Positions 7,539 through 14,671 of a DNA stretch of 26,146 nucleotides are shown piece by piece; position 1 is the stretch's first letter, and each line of letters opens with the position of its first letter. The DNA lies in contig JBBRVS010000058.1 in assembly GCA_038246645.1 (NCBI GenBank), positions 1-26,146 of the forward strand. Reading direction: 5' to 3'. The stretch is from JAHCHG01 sp038246645 (GTDB taxonomy: Bacteria > Acidobacteriota > Blastocatellia > Pyrinomonadales > Pyrinomonadaceae). Under the pieces are notes generated by a model. It made no database searches, was not told where the DNA came from, and worked only from the letters and a program-made list of their open reading frames with translations. Position numbers and translations under genes: made by a program.

Positions 7539-8663
7539 ATGATTATTATACTTAAACCATATATTCACGGTGAAACACGCGAGTTTCAGCGGATCGAAAA
7601 ACATCTGAAAAATCTTCCGAATATCGAAATTCGCGTCCATCACGTGCAGGGCGCGGAACAGGTTTTGACGGAAATTTATCTGATCGGAAATACGGCGGCT
7701 CTGTCGCTCGAAGAAATGAAAAGTTTTCCGGGCGTTGATACGGTTGTCCGCGTTTCGGAAGAATACCGCGTTCTCGGGCGGCACAAGGAAGACAATCGGA
7801 CGAATCGTTTTACATATAACGGCGTTGAATTCAGTCAGGAAAACTTAAATGTTTTTGCCGGGCTGTGCGCGGTTGATTCGCGCGAATCGGTCGAAGCGAT
7901 GATGAAGGCTTTGCAGGAAAACGGGCAGGTTTGCACGCGAATGGGCGCATATAAACCGCGCACGAGTCCGTATTCTTTCCAGGGACACGGCAAAAATTGT
8001 CTGCCGTTTGTTTTTGAACTTGCGGGAAAATATGGCATTAAAGTGATCGCGATGGAAATCACGCACGAATCGCATATTAACGAAATTCGTCAAGCACTAG
8101 AGCAAACCGGAAATCCGACGGGCGTGATGCTCCAGATCGGAACGCGCAATACGCAGAACTTCGAGCTTTTAAAAAATGCCGGACGGCAGCAGGAATTTCC
8201 CGTTTTATTAAAACGCGGTTTCGGAATTACTCTGGACGAGTCCTTACACGCCGCCGAATATCTGGCGAGCGAAGGCAATCAAAAAGTAATTTTTGCCTTG
8301 CGCGGAATGAAAACGAACATCGGCGATCCGCACCGGAATATGGTTGATTTCGCGCATATTCCGGTCGTCAAACGCCTGACGCGAATGCCTGTCTGCATTG
8401 ATCCGTCGCATTCGGTCGGCTCAAGAGAGCGAAGTTCCGACAAAATCCTCGACATTATGCACATAACGGCGCAGGGCGTAATCGCCGGCGCAAATATGAT
8501 TTTGGTAGATTTTCATCCCGATCCGAGCGTCGCGCTCGTTGACGGACCGCAGGCTTTGCGGATGGAAGAATTGCCGAAATTTCTGGAAGACGTGCGAATG
8601 GTCAGAGAAGTTTACGAGAAAAGAGTCGCGCTTTTTCAGGAAAACTTAAGCGCGAAAAATTAG
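7539..8663 (+). CDS. 3-deoxy-7-phosphoheptulonate (DAHP) synthase, divergent class I
   Basis: A 374-residue protein matching the DAHP synthase layout: an N-terminal ferredoxin-like regulatory domain (~1-70), then a TIM barrel. Strong signatures are GAYKPRTSPYSFQG (136-149), QIGTRNTQNFELL (199-211), PVLLKRGF (221-228), IDPSHS (287-292) and the HPDPxxALVDGPQAL block. It should condense PEP with erythrose 4-phosphate, the first shikimate step. Departures from the I-beta norm: GLC replaces the usual GPC around metal-ligand C110; LRG replaces CERG; and the metal-binding glutamate of the VEVHP motif is aspartate (D324 in VDFHP). H291 and D335 remain. It is probably active but of a distinct subtype, or it makes a related product. 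No Shine-Dalgarno is seen. Confidence 0.85.
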   Translation: MIIILKPYIHGETREFQRIEKHLKNLPNIEIRVHHVQGAEQVLTEIYLIGNTAALSLEEMKSFPGVDTVVRVSEEYRVLGRHKEDNRTNRFTYNGVEFSQENLNVFAGLCAVDSRESVEAMMKALQENGQVCTRMGAYKPRTSPYSFQGHGKNCLPFVFELAGKYGIKVIAMEITHESHINEIRQALEQTGNPTGVMLQIGTRNTQNFELLKNAGRQQEFPVLLKRGFGITLDESLHAAEYLASEGNQKVIFALRGMKTNIGDPHRNMVDFAHIPVVKRLTRMPVCIDPSHSVGSRERSSDKILDIMHITAQGVIAGANMILVDFHPDPSVALVDGPQALRMEELPKFLEDVRMVREVYEKRVALFQENLSAKN

Positions 8664-8750
8664 AAACAGAGAAATAAAAAAATTTGTAACTGATGAGGTT
8701 TTTGATGATTGGTGAAAAAGTTTAAAAGTGAAAAGTAAAATCTATCACTT
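8664..8750. other. Short AT-rich spacer, nothing recognised
   Basis: The sequence between DAHP synthase and the inverted repeat element is AT-rich and shows no terminator or gene. Confidence 0.5.
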
Positions 8751-8955
8751 AACCTGAGTCTTGATTAGAAACCGAGTAATTTTTTTACCACAGATTCACA
8801 CAGATCTAAGAAGATAAAGACAGATTAGAAATGTTAAAAAACATCAAACCGATTGATCTATGCAATTGTGTTGGGTTTATCCTGCCTTTTTATCAGTATT
8901 TATCCGGGTGGATCTGTGGTTAATTCCTGCCTTTATTTCTAATCAAGGCAGGAGT
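8751..8955 (-). repeat. Palindromic repeat, copy 2 (inverted relative to 536-741)
   Basis: The reverse complement of this stretch matches 536-741 nearly base for base, including the internal phrase around CAATCGGTTTGATG and both terminal TTGATTAGAAA / TTTCTAATCAA ends (8757-8771, 8936-8950). One terminal arm has two substitutions relative to copy 1. The two copies face each other and bracket the segment with the Asp-box gene, the ilv remnants, pheA and DAHP synthase. Confidence 0.85.
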
Positions 8956-8991
8956 TCACTTAGCATTCGCTTGATCCGGGAAGCTCGATTA

Positions 8992-9628
8992 TTATTTTTC
9001 AGCCAAAATGTAGGCTCTTTTGCTTGGAAATTCAAAATCTTTATACGGGTACCGAATCAGCGTTTCAGCCGCTTGAAAACCGACTTTTTCAAGTATTTTC
9101 AAAATCTCTTCGACTTCAAAAAAATAAAACGTAACATATACTTGTTGATTCAAGAATTCGTCCAGATGTTTTTTTTCATCGCCGACGTGAAACGAAAACA
9201 AAAACTGTCCGTGAGGCTTTAAAACACGGTAAATTTCGGCAAAAGCTTTTTCGACTTCTTCCGGAGTAAAATGAACGATCGCGTAAAAGGCTAAAACCGC
9301 GCCGAAATTTTCCTCTGCAAAATTTAAATCGAGAATGTTTCCAACTTCAAATTCTATTGTCTCACTCATCCGCAAAGCGTGTCTTAGCATTTTCTTGAGA
9401 AAGATCAATTCCGACGATATTTTCCACGCCCGAATCACGCAAAAATGCGGTCGTGTGTCCGCATCCGCAGCCCAAATCTGCGATAATTCCTTTGTTTTTG
9501 TTTTCATCCGCAAATCGCCTTAAAAGAAGACGGTCGAGCGGTTTGTGCGAAAGTTCGTCGTAAAAAGAATTGGTATATTCTTCGGCGGTCAGATCGTAGC
9601 AATTTTTTACATTTTCCAGCTGTTTCAT
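8992..9628 (-). pseudogene. Class I SAM-dependent methyltransferase, frameshifted
   Basis: The start at 9628 reads MKQLENVKNCYDLTAEEY and then motif I, ADLGCGCGHT, and GIDLSQE, a typical small-molecule methyltransferase N-terminus. After ~80 codons this frame runs out, while the neighbouring frame continues as MLRHALRMSETIEFEVGN, then FGAVLAFYAIVHF, AEIYRVLKPHGQFLFSFH, to the end at 8992. Removing one A from the AAAA run (TTTT at 9390-9393 on the plus strand) joins both into one ~211-residue protein reading DLSQEMLRHA. So it is either a pseudogene or a homopolymer sequencing error. The start codon directly follows the stop of the Asp-box gene (9629), suggesting co-transcription. Substrate unknown. 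Confidence 0.85.
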
Positions 9629-10648
9629 TTACTTTTTCTCGAGCGAAAATTTCGAGACCAAACCTTTCGCGCCGACCGCCCAGATCGCGTTTTTGCCTTT
9701 TGCGCGAACGGCGTTGTAATTTTCCTTGTCGAGATTTTTCCAGGTTTTTCCGCCGTCCGCTGATAGATCAGAACCGCTTGAGCCGACGGCAATGATCGTC
9801 TTTTTGTCAACAAACTCAACGCCCGAACGATAACCGTTTAAACCTTTCGAAAGCGTCCAGGTTTTTCCGCCGTCTGTCGTAAAAGCGAGATTATTGCCCG
9901 TTTCGTCAGGTTTTTCATAATTTCCGCCGACAATTACGCCTTTTTTGCTGTCATACATCGCAATCGAAAAAATGCCGCTTCCCGCCGTGCCTTTTGTAAT
10001 CGGTGTGTCGGAAACAGTCCAACTCGCACCGCGATTGTTTGAGCGAAAAACCCGCGCATCATTTCCGCCGGAAACGAGGAAAATATTGTTTTTCCCCTGC
10101 GTCAGCAAACAAGTTCCGCTTGCCGCAAACGCCGCTTCGCCCGTTTTTGCGTTGTCCATTTTGTCCGTGTCGGCAATTTTCCAGTTTTCACCGCCGTCAT
10201 TCGTTTCGATCAAAACATAATTGCCGTCAACCGGATCTGACATCGCCATTCCGTTGTCTTTGTCCCAAAAGGCAAGCGCGTCGAAAAATGCTTTTCCGTT
10301 CGTGTTTTTAAATTGCAGTTTCCACGTCTTTCCGCCGTCAATCGTTTTATAAATTCTTGAATTTTCGCCCTCGCCGATGCTCAAAACATAAGCCGTATTT
10401 GCATCAAACGCTTCGATGTCGCGAAAATCAAGCTTTTCGCCGTCGGGAACTTTGATGACCGACCAAGTTTTTCCGCCGTCAATCGTGCGAATCACCGTGC
10501 CGTTCGTGCCGCTTGCCCAGATTATTTTTTCACTCACAACCGAAAGACCGCGAAATCCGGCATCGGTTTCGACCTTTTGTTTCTGCCATTGCGCGTTTGT
10601 GATTGAAACGAAAATCATTAAGAAAGCTATAAGAAAAAAGTGTTTCAT
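9629..10648 (-). CDS. Secreted Asp-box (YCF48/BNR-like) beta-propeller protein
   Basis: The 339-residue protein begins with a signal peptide (MKHFFLIAFLMIFVSITNAQ), predicting export. Six Asp-box motifs follow at roughly regular spacing: RTIDGGKTWSV, KTIDGGKTWKL, ETNDGGENWKI, RSNNRGASWTV, TTDGGKTWTL and SADGGKTWKN. This suits a single beta-propeller of the kind grouped with YCF48/HCF136-like proteins. Those homologues help photosystem II assembly in cyanobacteria, but nothing here suggests photosynthesis; in heterotrophs such proteins are exported propellers of unknown role. Its stop codon is immediately followed by the ATG of the frameshifted methyltransferase. Confidence 0.85.
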   Translation of the reverse strand: MKHFFLIAFLMIFVSITNAQWQKQKVETDAGFRGLSVVSEKIIWASGTNGTVIRTIDGGKTWSVIKVPDGEKLDFRDIEAFDANTAYVLSIGEGENSRIYKTIDGGKTWKLQFKNTNGKAFFDALAFWDKDNGMAMSDPVDGNYVLIETNDGGENWKIADTDKMDNAKTGEAAFAASGTCLLTQGKNNIFLVSGGNDARVFRSNNRGASWTVSDTPITKGTAGSGIFSIAMYDSKKGVIVGGNYEKPDETGNNLAFTTDGGKTWTLSKGLNGYRSGVEFVDKKTIIAVGSSGSDLSADGGKTWKNLDKENYNAVRAKGKNAIWAVGAKGLVSKFSLEKK

Positions 10649-10696
10649 AATTTAAATTGTTGGTAAAAAAGTTTAGCTTATTGTAAATTATCTTTA

Positions 10697-10987
10697 ATGG
10701 AATTGATATTTGAGTGGGATGAAAATAAGGCAAAAGCGAATTTACAAAACCACAAAATCAGTTTTGATGAAGCCAAAACGGTTTTTAATGATCCGTCTTT
10801 GATTACATTTCCCGATGAAATTCGTTCTCTCGATGAAGAAAGATTTATCAGCATCGGCATTTCAAATATCAGCCGTATTTTGCTTGTCGTTCATACGGAA
10901 ATGGAAACGGCGGAAAACAAAATTCTAATCAGAATAATCAGCTGCCGAAAACCGACGGCTGCGGAAAGAAAGTTTTATGAAGAATGA
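10697..10987 (+). CDS. BrnT-type toxin (DUF497 family)
   Basis: A 96-residue protein with the DUF497/BrnT profile: the start FEWDENKAKANLQNHKISFDEA, a central DEERFISIGIS strand, and a C-terminal RIISCRKPTAAERKFYEE in which the R-x-x-S/T-x-R-x-x-T-x-x-E-R-x-x-Y pattern is typical. BrnT proteins are small RNases inhibited by a partner encoded just downstream. Here the next ORF overlaps its end by 11 bases, as expected for a toxin-antitoxin pair. The upstream gap to the divergent Asp-box gene is only 48 bases, so the two promoters must be close together. Confidence 0.85.
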   Translation: MELIFEWDENKAKANLQNHKISFDEAKTVFNDPSLITFPDEIRSLDEERFISIGISNISRILLVVHTEMETAENKILIRIISCRKPTAAERKFYEE

Positions 10988-11255
10988 AGAAGAAAATATG
11001 CCGGAAGAATATGATTTTACAGGCAAAAAAGGAGTTCGCGGAAAATATTATAAATCCTACCGCGAAGGTCATACCGTAAAAATTAATAACGAAGACGGCT
11101 CGACCGAAATTCGCCATTTCACACTCGAAGACGGCGCGGTAATGCTCGATTCGGATGTGCGCGAATATTTCCCCGATTCCGAAAGCGTCAACGAAACTTT
11201 GCGCTCTCTAATTGCCTTGATTCCCGCTAAAACTGAAAACAAAATTAATCAATAA
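10977..11255 (+). CDS. BrnA-like antitoxin partner of the BrnT toxin
   Basis: A 92-residue protein overlapping the toxin gene. The core MPEEYDFTGKKGVRGKYYKSY and the end DSDVREYFPDSESVNETLRSLI resemble small antitoxins that pair with DUF497 toxins, the C-terminal part likely being the DNA-binding ribbon-helix-helix type. Between these is an insertion, HTVKINNEDGSTEIRHFTLEDG, longer than in the minimal form of the family. An internal ATG at 10998 (MPEEYDF) is the likelier true start, since homologues begin there and it removes the overlap. Autoregulation of the pair is usual in the family but no operator can be identified here. Confidence 0.7.
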   Translation: MKNEEENMPEEYDFTGKKGVRGKYYKSYREGHTVKINNEDGSTEIRHFTLEDGAVMLDSDVREYFPDSESVNETLRSLIALIPAKTENKINQ

Positions 11256-11341
11256 ACTCTTGGAAATTTGAGTTTATTTCACAACAAAAGTAAAATTCAC
11301 ATCATTCTTTCCGAAATTTCAAAAAGGACATTTACAAAACT

Positions 11342-12889
11342 ATGGCTTTCTTTCCGATTCCGAGTATGCTGCTTCGTCAGCTCTATACCAACAGCAGTTT
11401 GAAAAATACGAATAATGGCGTACAGTTTTCGCTGAAAAACCGTCTGAGCGACGGCGAATTTTCCGAGATTGTCGGCATTAAATTTGATGACCGGGAAATT
11501 CCGATTAATAAAATCTCGGTTGATTTCGGCGACGGCAATTTTGTTCCGGCTGAAAATGTCAGAGATGTTTCGTTTCCCTTGAAAAAAGTTCTGCACGTCA
11601 ACGCCGACATCGGAAATTTAGAGCCGGGAAAATATAAAATTCATATTGCTTTTAAGGCAAAACCGTTCGGCAATTTAAAGTTTGAAGTCGAAGACGCGAT
11701 TGCCGAAACGGAAAATCTGGAAGTCAGAATTCCGCGCGATGACCGGGACGATTATTCGGAAAAAGCCATCGCAGCAAGACAGAAATTTGTCGAAGATTAC
11801 GCGAAGGTAAAGCTCGAACACATCAAAAATTATTCGTTCGACGCGCACACTTTGGAAGGCAATTGTGAAAACTTTACGGGCGTTGCACAAATTCCCGTAG
11901 GCTTTGCCGGACCGCTCAAAGTCAACGGCGAATTTGCGAGCGGCGAATTTATTATTCCGCTTGCCACGACCGAAGGAACTTTGATCGCTTCGTATAATCG
12001 CGGAATAAAGGTCTTGAATTTGTCGGGCGGCGTAAAAACTACGGTCGTCAGCGACGCGATGCAGCGTGCGCCGGTTTTTGTTTTTGAAGATGCCCGCGAA
12101 GGGCGAAAATTCATTTCGTGGATGATCAATAATTTTGATAAAATCAAAGAAGAAGCCGAAGCGACTTCGAGCATTGCGAAATTGAAAGACCTCGATCCAT
12201 ATACGGCGAACAAATTTGTTTATATTCGTTTTAATTACACGACGGGCGATGCCGCCGGTCAAAATATGGTCGGACGCGCCACGTTTGCGGCTTGCAGCTG
12301 GATTATTGACAATTACGAAAAGGAAAAGATCAAGCATTTTTATCTCGAATCAAATTTTGCCACCGATAAAAAAGCATCGCAGGTCAACATTATGCGAACG
12401 CGCGGAAAACGCGTGACGGCGGAATGCACGATTCCGCGAAATGTCCTGATCGAACATATGCGCGTCGAACCCGAATCGCTGACATATCACGCCGGAGTTG
12501 CAAATATCGGCTCAATTCTCTCAGGCGCAAACAACAACGGCGCACATTCGGCAAACGGAATTACCGCGATGTTTATCGCCACCGGTCAGGACGTGGCAAA
12601 TGTTTCGGAAAGTTCGGCGGGAATTCTCTATTCGGAAATTACGCCCGAAAAAGATTTGTATATTTCAATCACGATTCCGTCTTTGATCGTCGCAACTTAC
12701 GGCGGCGGAACGGGTTTGGCAACACAAAAAGAATGTCTGGAAATTTTGAATTGCTACGGCAAAGGCGGCGTGAATAAATTAGCCGAAATCGTCGCGGGCG
12801 TTGTCCTGGCGGGCGAAATCTCGCTCGGCTCGGCAATATCTTCGAGCGACTGGGTTTCTTCGCACGAGAAATACGGGAGAAATAGATAA
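11342..12889 (+). CDS. Hydroxymethylglutaryl-CoA reductase with PKD-like N-terminal domain
   Basis: A 515-residue enzyme reducing HMG-CoA to mevalonate for isoprenoid synthesis. The catalytic domain (~140-515) has all class I landmarks: ENFTGVAQIPVGFAGPL (from 176), the catalytic glutamate in TTEGTLIAS (E211), GDAAGQNM (302-309), DKKASQVN (K343/K344), GQDVANVSESS (D417), GGGTG (454-458) and the late histidine in SSHEKYGRN (H509). Residues ~40-120 form an extra domain with VDFGDG (60-65), reminiscent of the PKD/Ig-like fold, followed by a linker; its role is unknown. No other mevalonate-pathway gene is nearby. A weak AAAGGACA lies ~14 bases upstream of the ATG. A palindromic repeat begins three bases after the stop. 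Confidence 0.92.
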   Translation: MAFFPIPSMLLRQLYTNSSLKNTNNGVQFSLKNRLSDGEFSEIVGIKFDDREIPINKISVDFGDGNFVPAENVRDVSFPLKKVLHVNADIGNLEPGKYKIHIAFKAKPFGNLKFEVEDAIAETENLEVRIPRDDRDDYSEKAIAARQKFVEDYAKVKLEHIKNYSFDAHTLEGNCENFTGVAQIPVGFAGPLKVNGEFASGEFIIPLATTEGTLIASYNRGIKVLNLSGGVKTTVVSDAMQRAPVFVFEDAREGRKFISWMINNFDKIKEEAEATSSIAKLKDLDPYTANKFVYIRFNYTTGDAAGQNMVGRATFAACSWIIDNYEKEKIKHFYLESNFATDKKASQVNIMRTRGKRVTAECTIPRNVLIEHMRVEPESLTYHAGVANIGSILSGANNNGAHSANGITAMFIATGQDVANVSESSAGILYSEITPEKDLYISITIPSLIVATYGGGTGLATQKECLEILNCYGKGGVNKLAEIVAGVVLAGEISLGSAISSSDWVSSHEKYGRNR

Positions 12890-12892
12890 AGC

Positions 12893-13056
12893 AATCAGCA
12901 CGAGCGAACGGTAGTGAGTAGGTTGGTCTTCGGACAAGTTAATCGAAAAAAAAGAAATTTCTCGATGAAATAAACTTTTTTGTGATTAAACGCGACTCAC
13001 TACCGTTCGCTCGTGCTGATTTTTATTCTGCTCACTACCGTTCGCTCGTGCTGATT
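12893..13056. repeat. Palindromic repeat with three 26-bp arms, between hmgR and phaR
   Basis: A 26-base arm (12893-12918, containing GAGCGAACGGTAGTGAG) is exactly complementary to 12996-13021, and a third arm identical to the latter follows at 13031-13056. The stem-loop starts three bases after the HMG-CoA reductase stop. The third arm overlaps the phaR stop codon (13055-13057), so the repeat supplies part of that stop. A diverged copy lies on the other side of phaR at 13607-13764. Confidence 0.85.
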
Positions 13057-13537
13057 ATTCCTCATCTTTTTTCTTACCCGTCAAAACTTCGCGCATAACT
13101 TCTGCGCCGGGGATTACTTTTTCCCATAGTTGCGGCGCGGAAACTGCCATTTCTAAAATGCTTCGGAAACGATTGTCGAATTCTTCCTTGGTTTTCAGAT
13201 AGGCGTTAAAGCTCGCCGAAAGATGATTTTTGAAAAAATCCTGCAAAGAATCTTCTCGCGTTCGCAAAATCTGGAAGAGAAATTCGGTCGGCAGAACGGT
13301 TTTATCATTCTTTTCTTCTTCCAGAATCATTTGAATCAAAACCGCTTTCGTTACGTCTTCCTGCGTTTTTGAATCAACGACCTTTATATCAGAGCCGTCG
13401 CGGACGATTTTGGACAAATCTTCGTAATTAACGTAACTCTTTGTTTCCGTGTTATATAAACGGCGATTTCCGTAGCGTTTGATAATCAGAGCATCGGAAT
13501 CTTCGGCTGTTTTTTTCTTTTTCGGCATAGCACCCAC
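13055..13537 (-). CDS. phaR: Polyhydroxyalkanoate synthesis regulator PhaR
   Basis: A 160-residue protein with the PHB/PHA accumulation regulator DNA-binding domain at the N-terminus: KRYGNRRLYNTETKSYVNYEDL (20-41) and the DIKVVDSKTQEDVTKAVLIQMILEEE segment. The C-terminal region (FLFQILRTREDSLQDFFKNHL...FNAYLKT) fits the granule-associated domain. In known systems PhaR binds both the PHA granule and phasin promoters, repressing phasin expression until polymer is made. A phasin gene with a good promoter lies ~420 bases away in divergent orientation, fitting this role. Start may be at 13537 or at the second ATG 13528. The gene is bracketed by two copies of the same palindromic repeat. No PHA synthase is in the window. 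Confidence 0.92.
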   Translation of the reverse strand: MGAMPKKKKTAEDSDALIIKRYGNRRLYNTETKSYVNYEDLSKIVRDGSDIKVVDSKTQEDVTKAVLIQMILEEEKNDKTVLPTEFLFQILRTREDSLQDFFKNHLSASFNAYLKTKEEFDNRFRSILEMAVSAPQLWEKVIPGAEVMREVLTGKKKDEE

Positions 13538-13606
13538 AACAATAGCAAAATTTGCCGGAAACTTCTATAAAATTCAGAAAAGTGTACTACTCGCATCTGC
13601 AAAATA

Positions 13607-13764
13607 AATCAACACGAGCAAACGGTAGTGAGCGGGATTATATTCGCACAAGTTAATTTATATAAGTTCAAGAAAAATATCTTTTTCTTCGCGCTTAAAT
13701 CAAATTTGAAAAAAATACAATTCTCCGAACATCAACCAGCTCACTACCGTTCGCTATACTGATT
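13607..13764. repeat. Second, diverged copy of the phaR-flanking palindrome
   Basis: The arm at 13607-13632 (CACGAGCAAACGGTAGTGAG core) is complementary, with mismatches, to 13740-13764. It is related to the 12893-13056 repeat in arms but not in loop. It occupies most of the 424-base gap between phaR and the phasin gene. Confidence 0.75.
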
Positions 13765-13850
13765 GTCAAATTTGCAAACTTTTTAATTGCAGAAATAAAG
13801 CAAGTTACAAGGTTTCTACAGTTTATATCTCGCAAATGCGAAAAAAACAC

Positions 13851-13879
13851 TTGACAAGCGATTTGAAATCATTTATTCT
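13851..13879 (+). promoter_or_regulatory. Predicted promoter of the phasin gene
   Basis: A perfect -35 TTGACA (13851-13856) and a 17-base spacer precede TATTCT (13874-13879). A strong ribosome site, AAGGAG (13946-13951), lies ten bases before the phasin ATG, one of the best in this window. High expression of a phasin is expected. A PhaR-binding site in this gap is plausible but no motif can be named. Confidence 0.55.
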
Positions 13880-13961
13880 TCAAATCAGTCAGGCAGTTAA
13901 ATTATCTGTCGGGTAACAAAAAGATTATTATATAACGGATTCGAGAAGGAGAATTAAAACA

Positions 13962-14345
13962 ATGGCACAGACAAAAAAATCAAACGTAAACGAAGTAATT
14001 GACACCGCCGTAGAATTAACGCAAAAGACTGCACAGACAACACTTAAAGGCGCAGTTCAAACTGCCGAATTGACCGAAGGCTATGTTCAGGGAATGTATA
14101 AAGTCGGTTACGACACAAACGTCGAAGCTCTGAAAGTCGCTAAAAACTACTGGGATGCAGCAACGGAAATTCGTCAGGATTGGCTCAAACTTTTCGCACA
14201 AACCGGCGAAAACTTTATTAACGCAACTGCGAATATGGAACTTCCTTTGCAGAAAGAAGTTTCGGAATTCGGCAAAGGCATCATCAACAATGTTCAGGAA
14301 ACAGTTGAAAATTTATCAGCCAAAACCAAAGCCGCCGCTAAGTAA
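13962..14345 (+). CDS. Phasin family protein
   Basis: A 127-residue, almost wholly helical, amphipathic protein without signal peptide, rich in Ala, Lys, Glu and Thr. The phrase AVELTQKTAQTTLKGAVQTAELTEGYVQGMYKVGYDTNVEALKVAKNYWDAATEIRQDWLKLFAQ is typical of phasins that coat polyhydroxyalkanoate granules; W148-like tryptophans sit on the putative hydrophobic face. It stands alone between a strong promoter/ribosome site and a strong terminator, and opposite phaR, its likely repressor. The product would regulate granule number and size. The exact polymer cannot be told. Confidence 0.85.
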   Translation: MAQTKKSNVNEVIDTAVELTQKTAQTTLKGAVQTAELTEGYVQGMYKVGYDTNVEALKVAKNYWDAATEIRQDWLKLFAQTGENFINATANMELPLQKEVSEFGKGIINNVQETVENLSAKTKAAAK

Positions 14346-14366
14346 GCGCAATTTTTAAGCGAAGAG

Positions 14367-14400
14367 AGCCTGTAATTTATTAAAATTACAGGCTTTTTCT
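14367..14400 (+). terminator. Intrinsic terminator of the phasin gene
   Basis: AGCCTGTAATTT (14367-14378) and AAATTACAGGCT (14383-14394) form a perfect 12-bp stem with a four-base loop, followed by TTTTTCT. It ends the phasin transcript 20 bases after its stop. Confidence 0.9.
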
Positions 14401-14432
14401 CTATACAAACCCAAGTTGCCAGTTAAAAGATA

Positions 14433-14524
14433 TTAACCGCGAAAGACGCGAAAGACGCGAAAAAAAGAAGAATTATTAACGGTTATACTTTTATTTTAGC
14501 GTTTTTCGCATCTTTCGCGGTTAA
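14433..14524. repeat. Palindrome of the CGCGAAAGACGC type
   Basis: TTAACCGCGAAAGA at the left (from 14433) pairs with the TCTTTCGCGGTTAA end (to 14524), with inner GACGCGAAAA against TTTTTCGC. CGCGAAAGA itself is tandemly repeated within the left arm. It sits between the phasin terminator and the next gene. The remainder of this 326-base gap is AT-rich and empty. Confidence 0.75.
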
Positions 14525-14671
14525 AAAAATAAAAGTTATATAATTGGCAGATTGGATTATATAAAGTTAATTTAGATAAAACAATTAAGTAATTTTGTGA
14601 TAAATTATTAATCTGTAAAAAGTTCAATTAACCAACAAAATTTTTCAAAAGAATTTTTTAATATTTGACTT

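Noticed and set aside
8860..9222. Plus-strand ORF of 120 codons
   Set aside because: It begins in the repeat element and runs antisense through the methyltransferase; composition is not protein-like.
12893..13056. Possible CRISPR array from repeated 26-base arms
   Set aside because: Arms are in both orientations, only three copies, with no regular spacers or cas genes.
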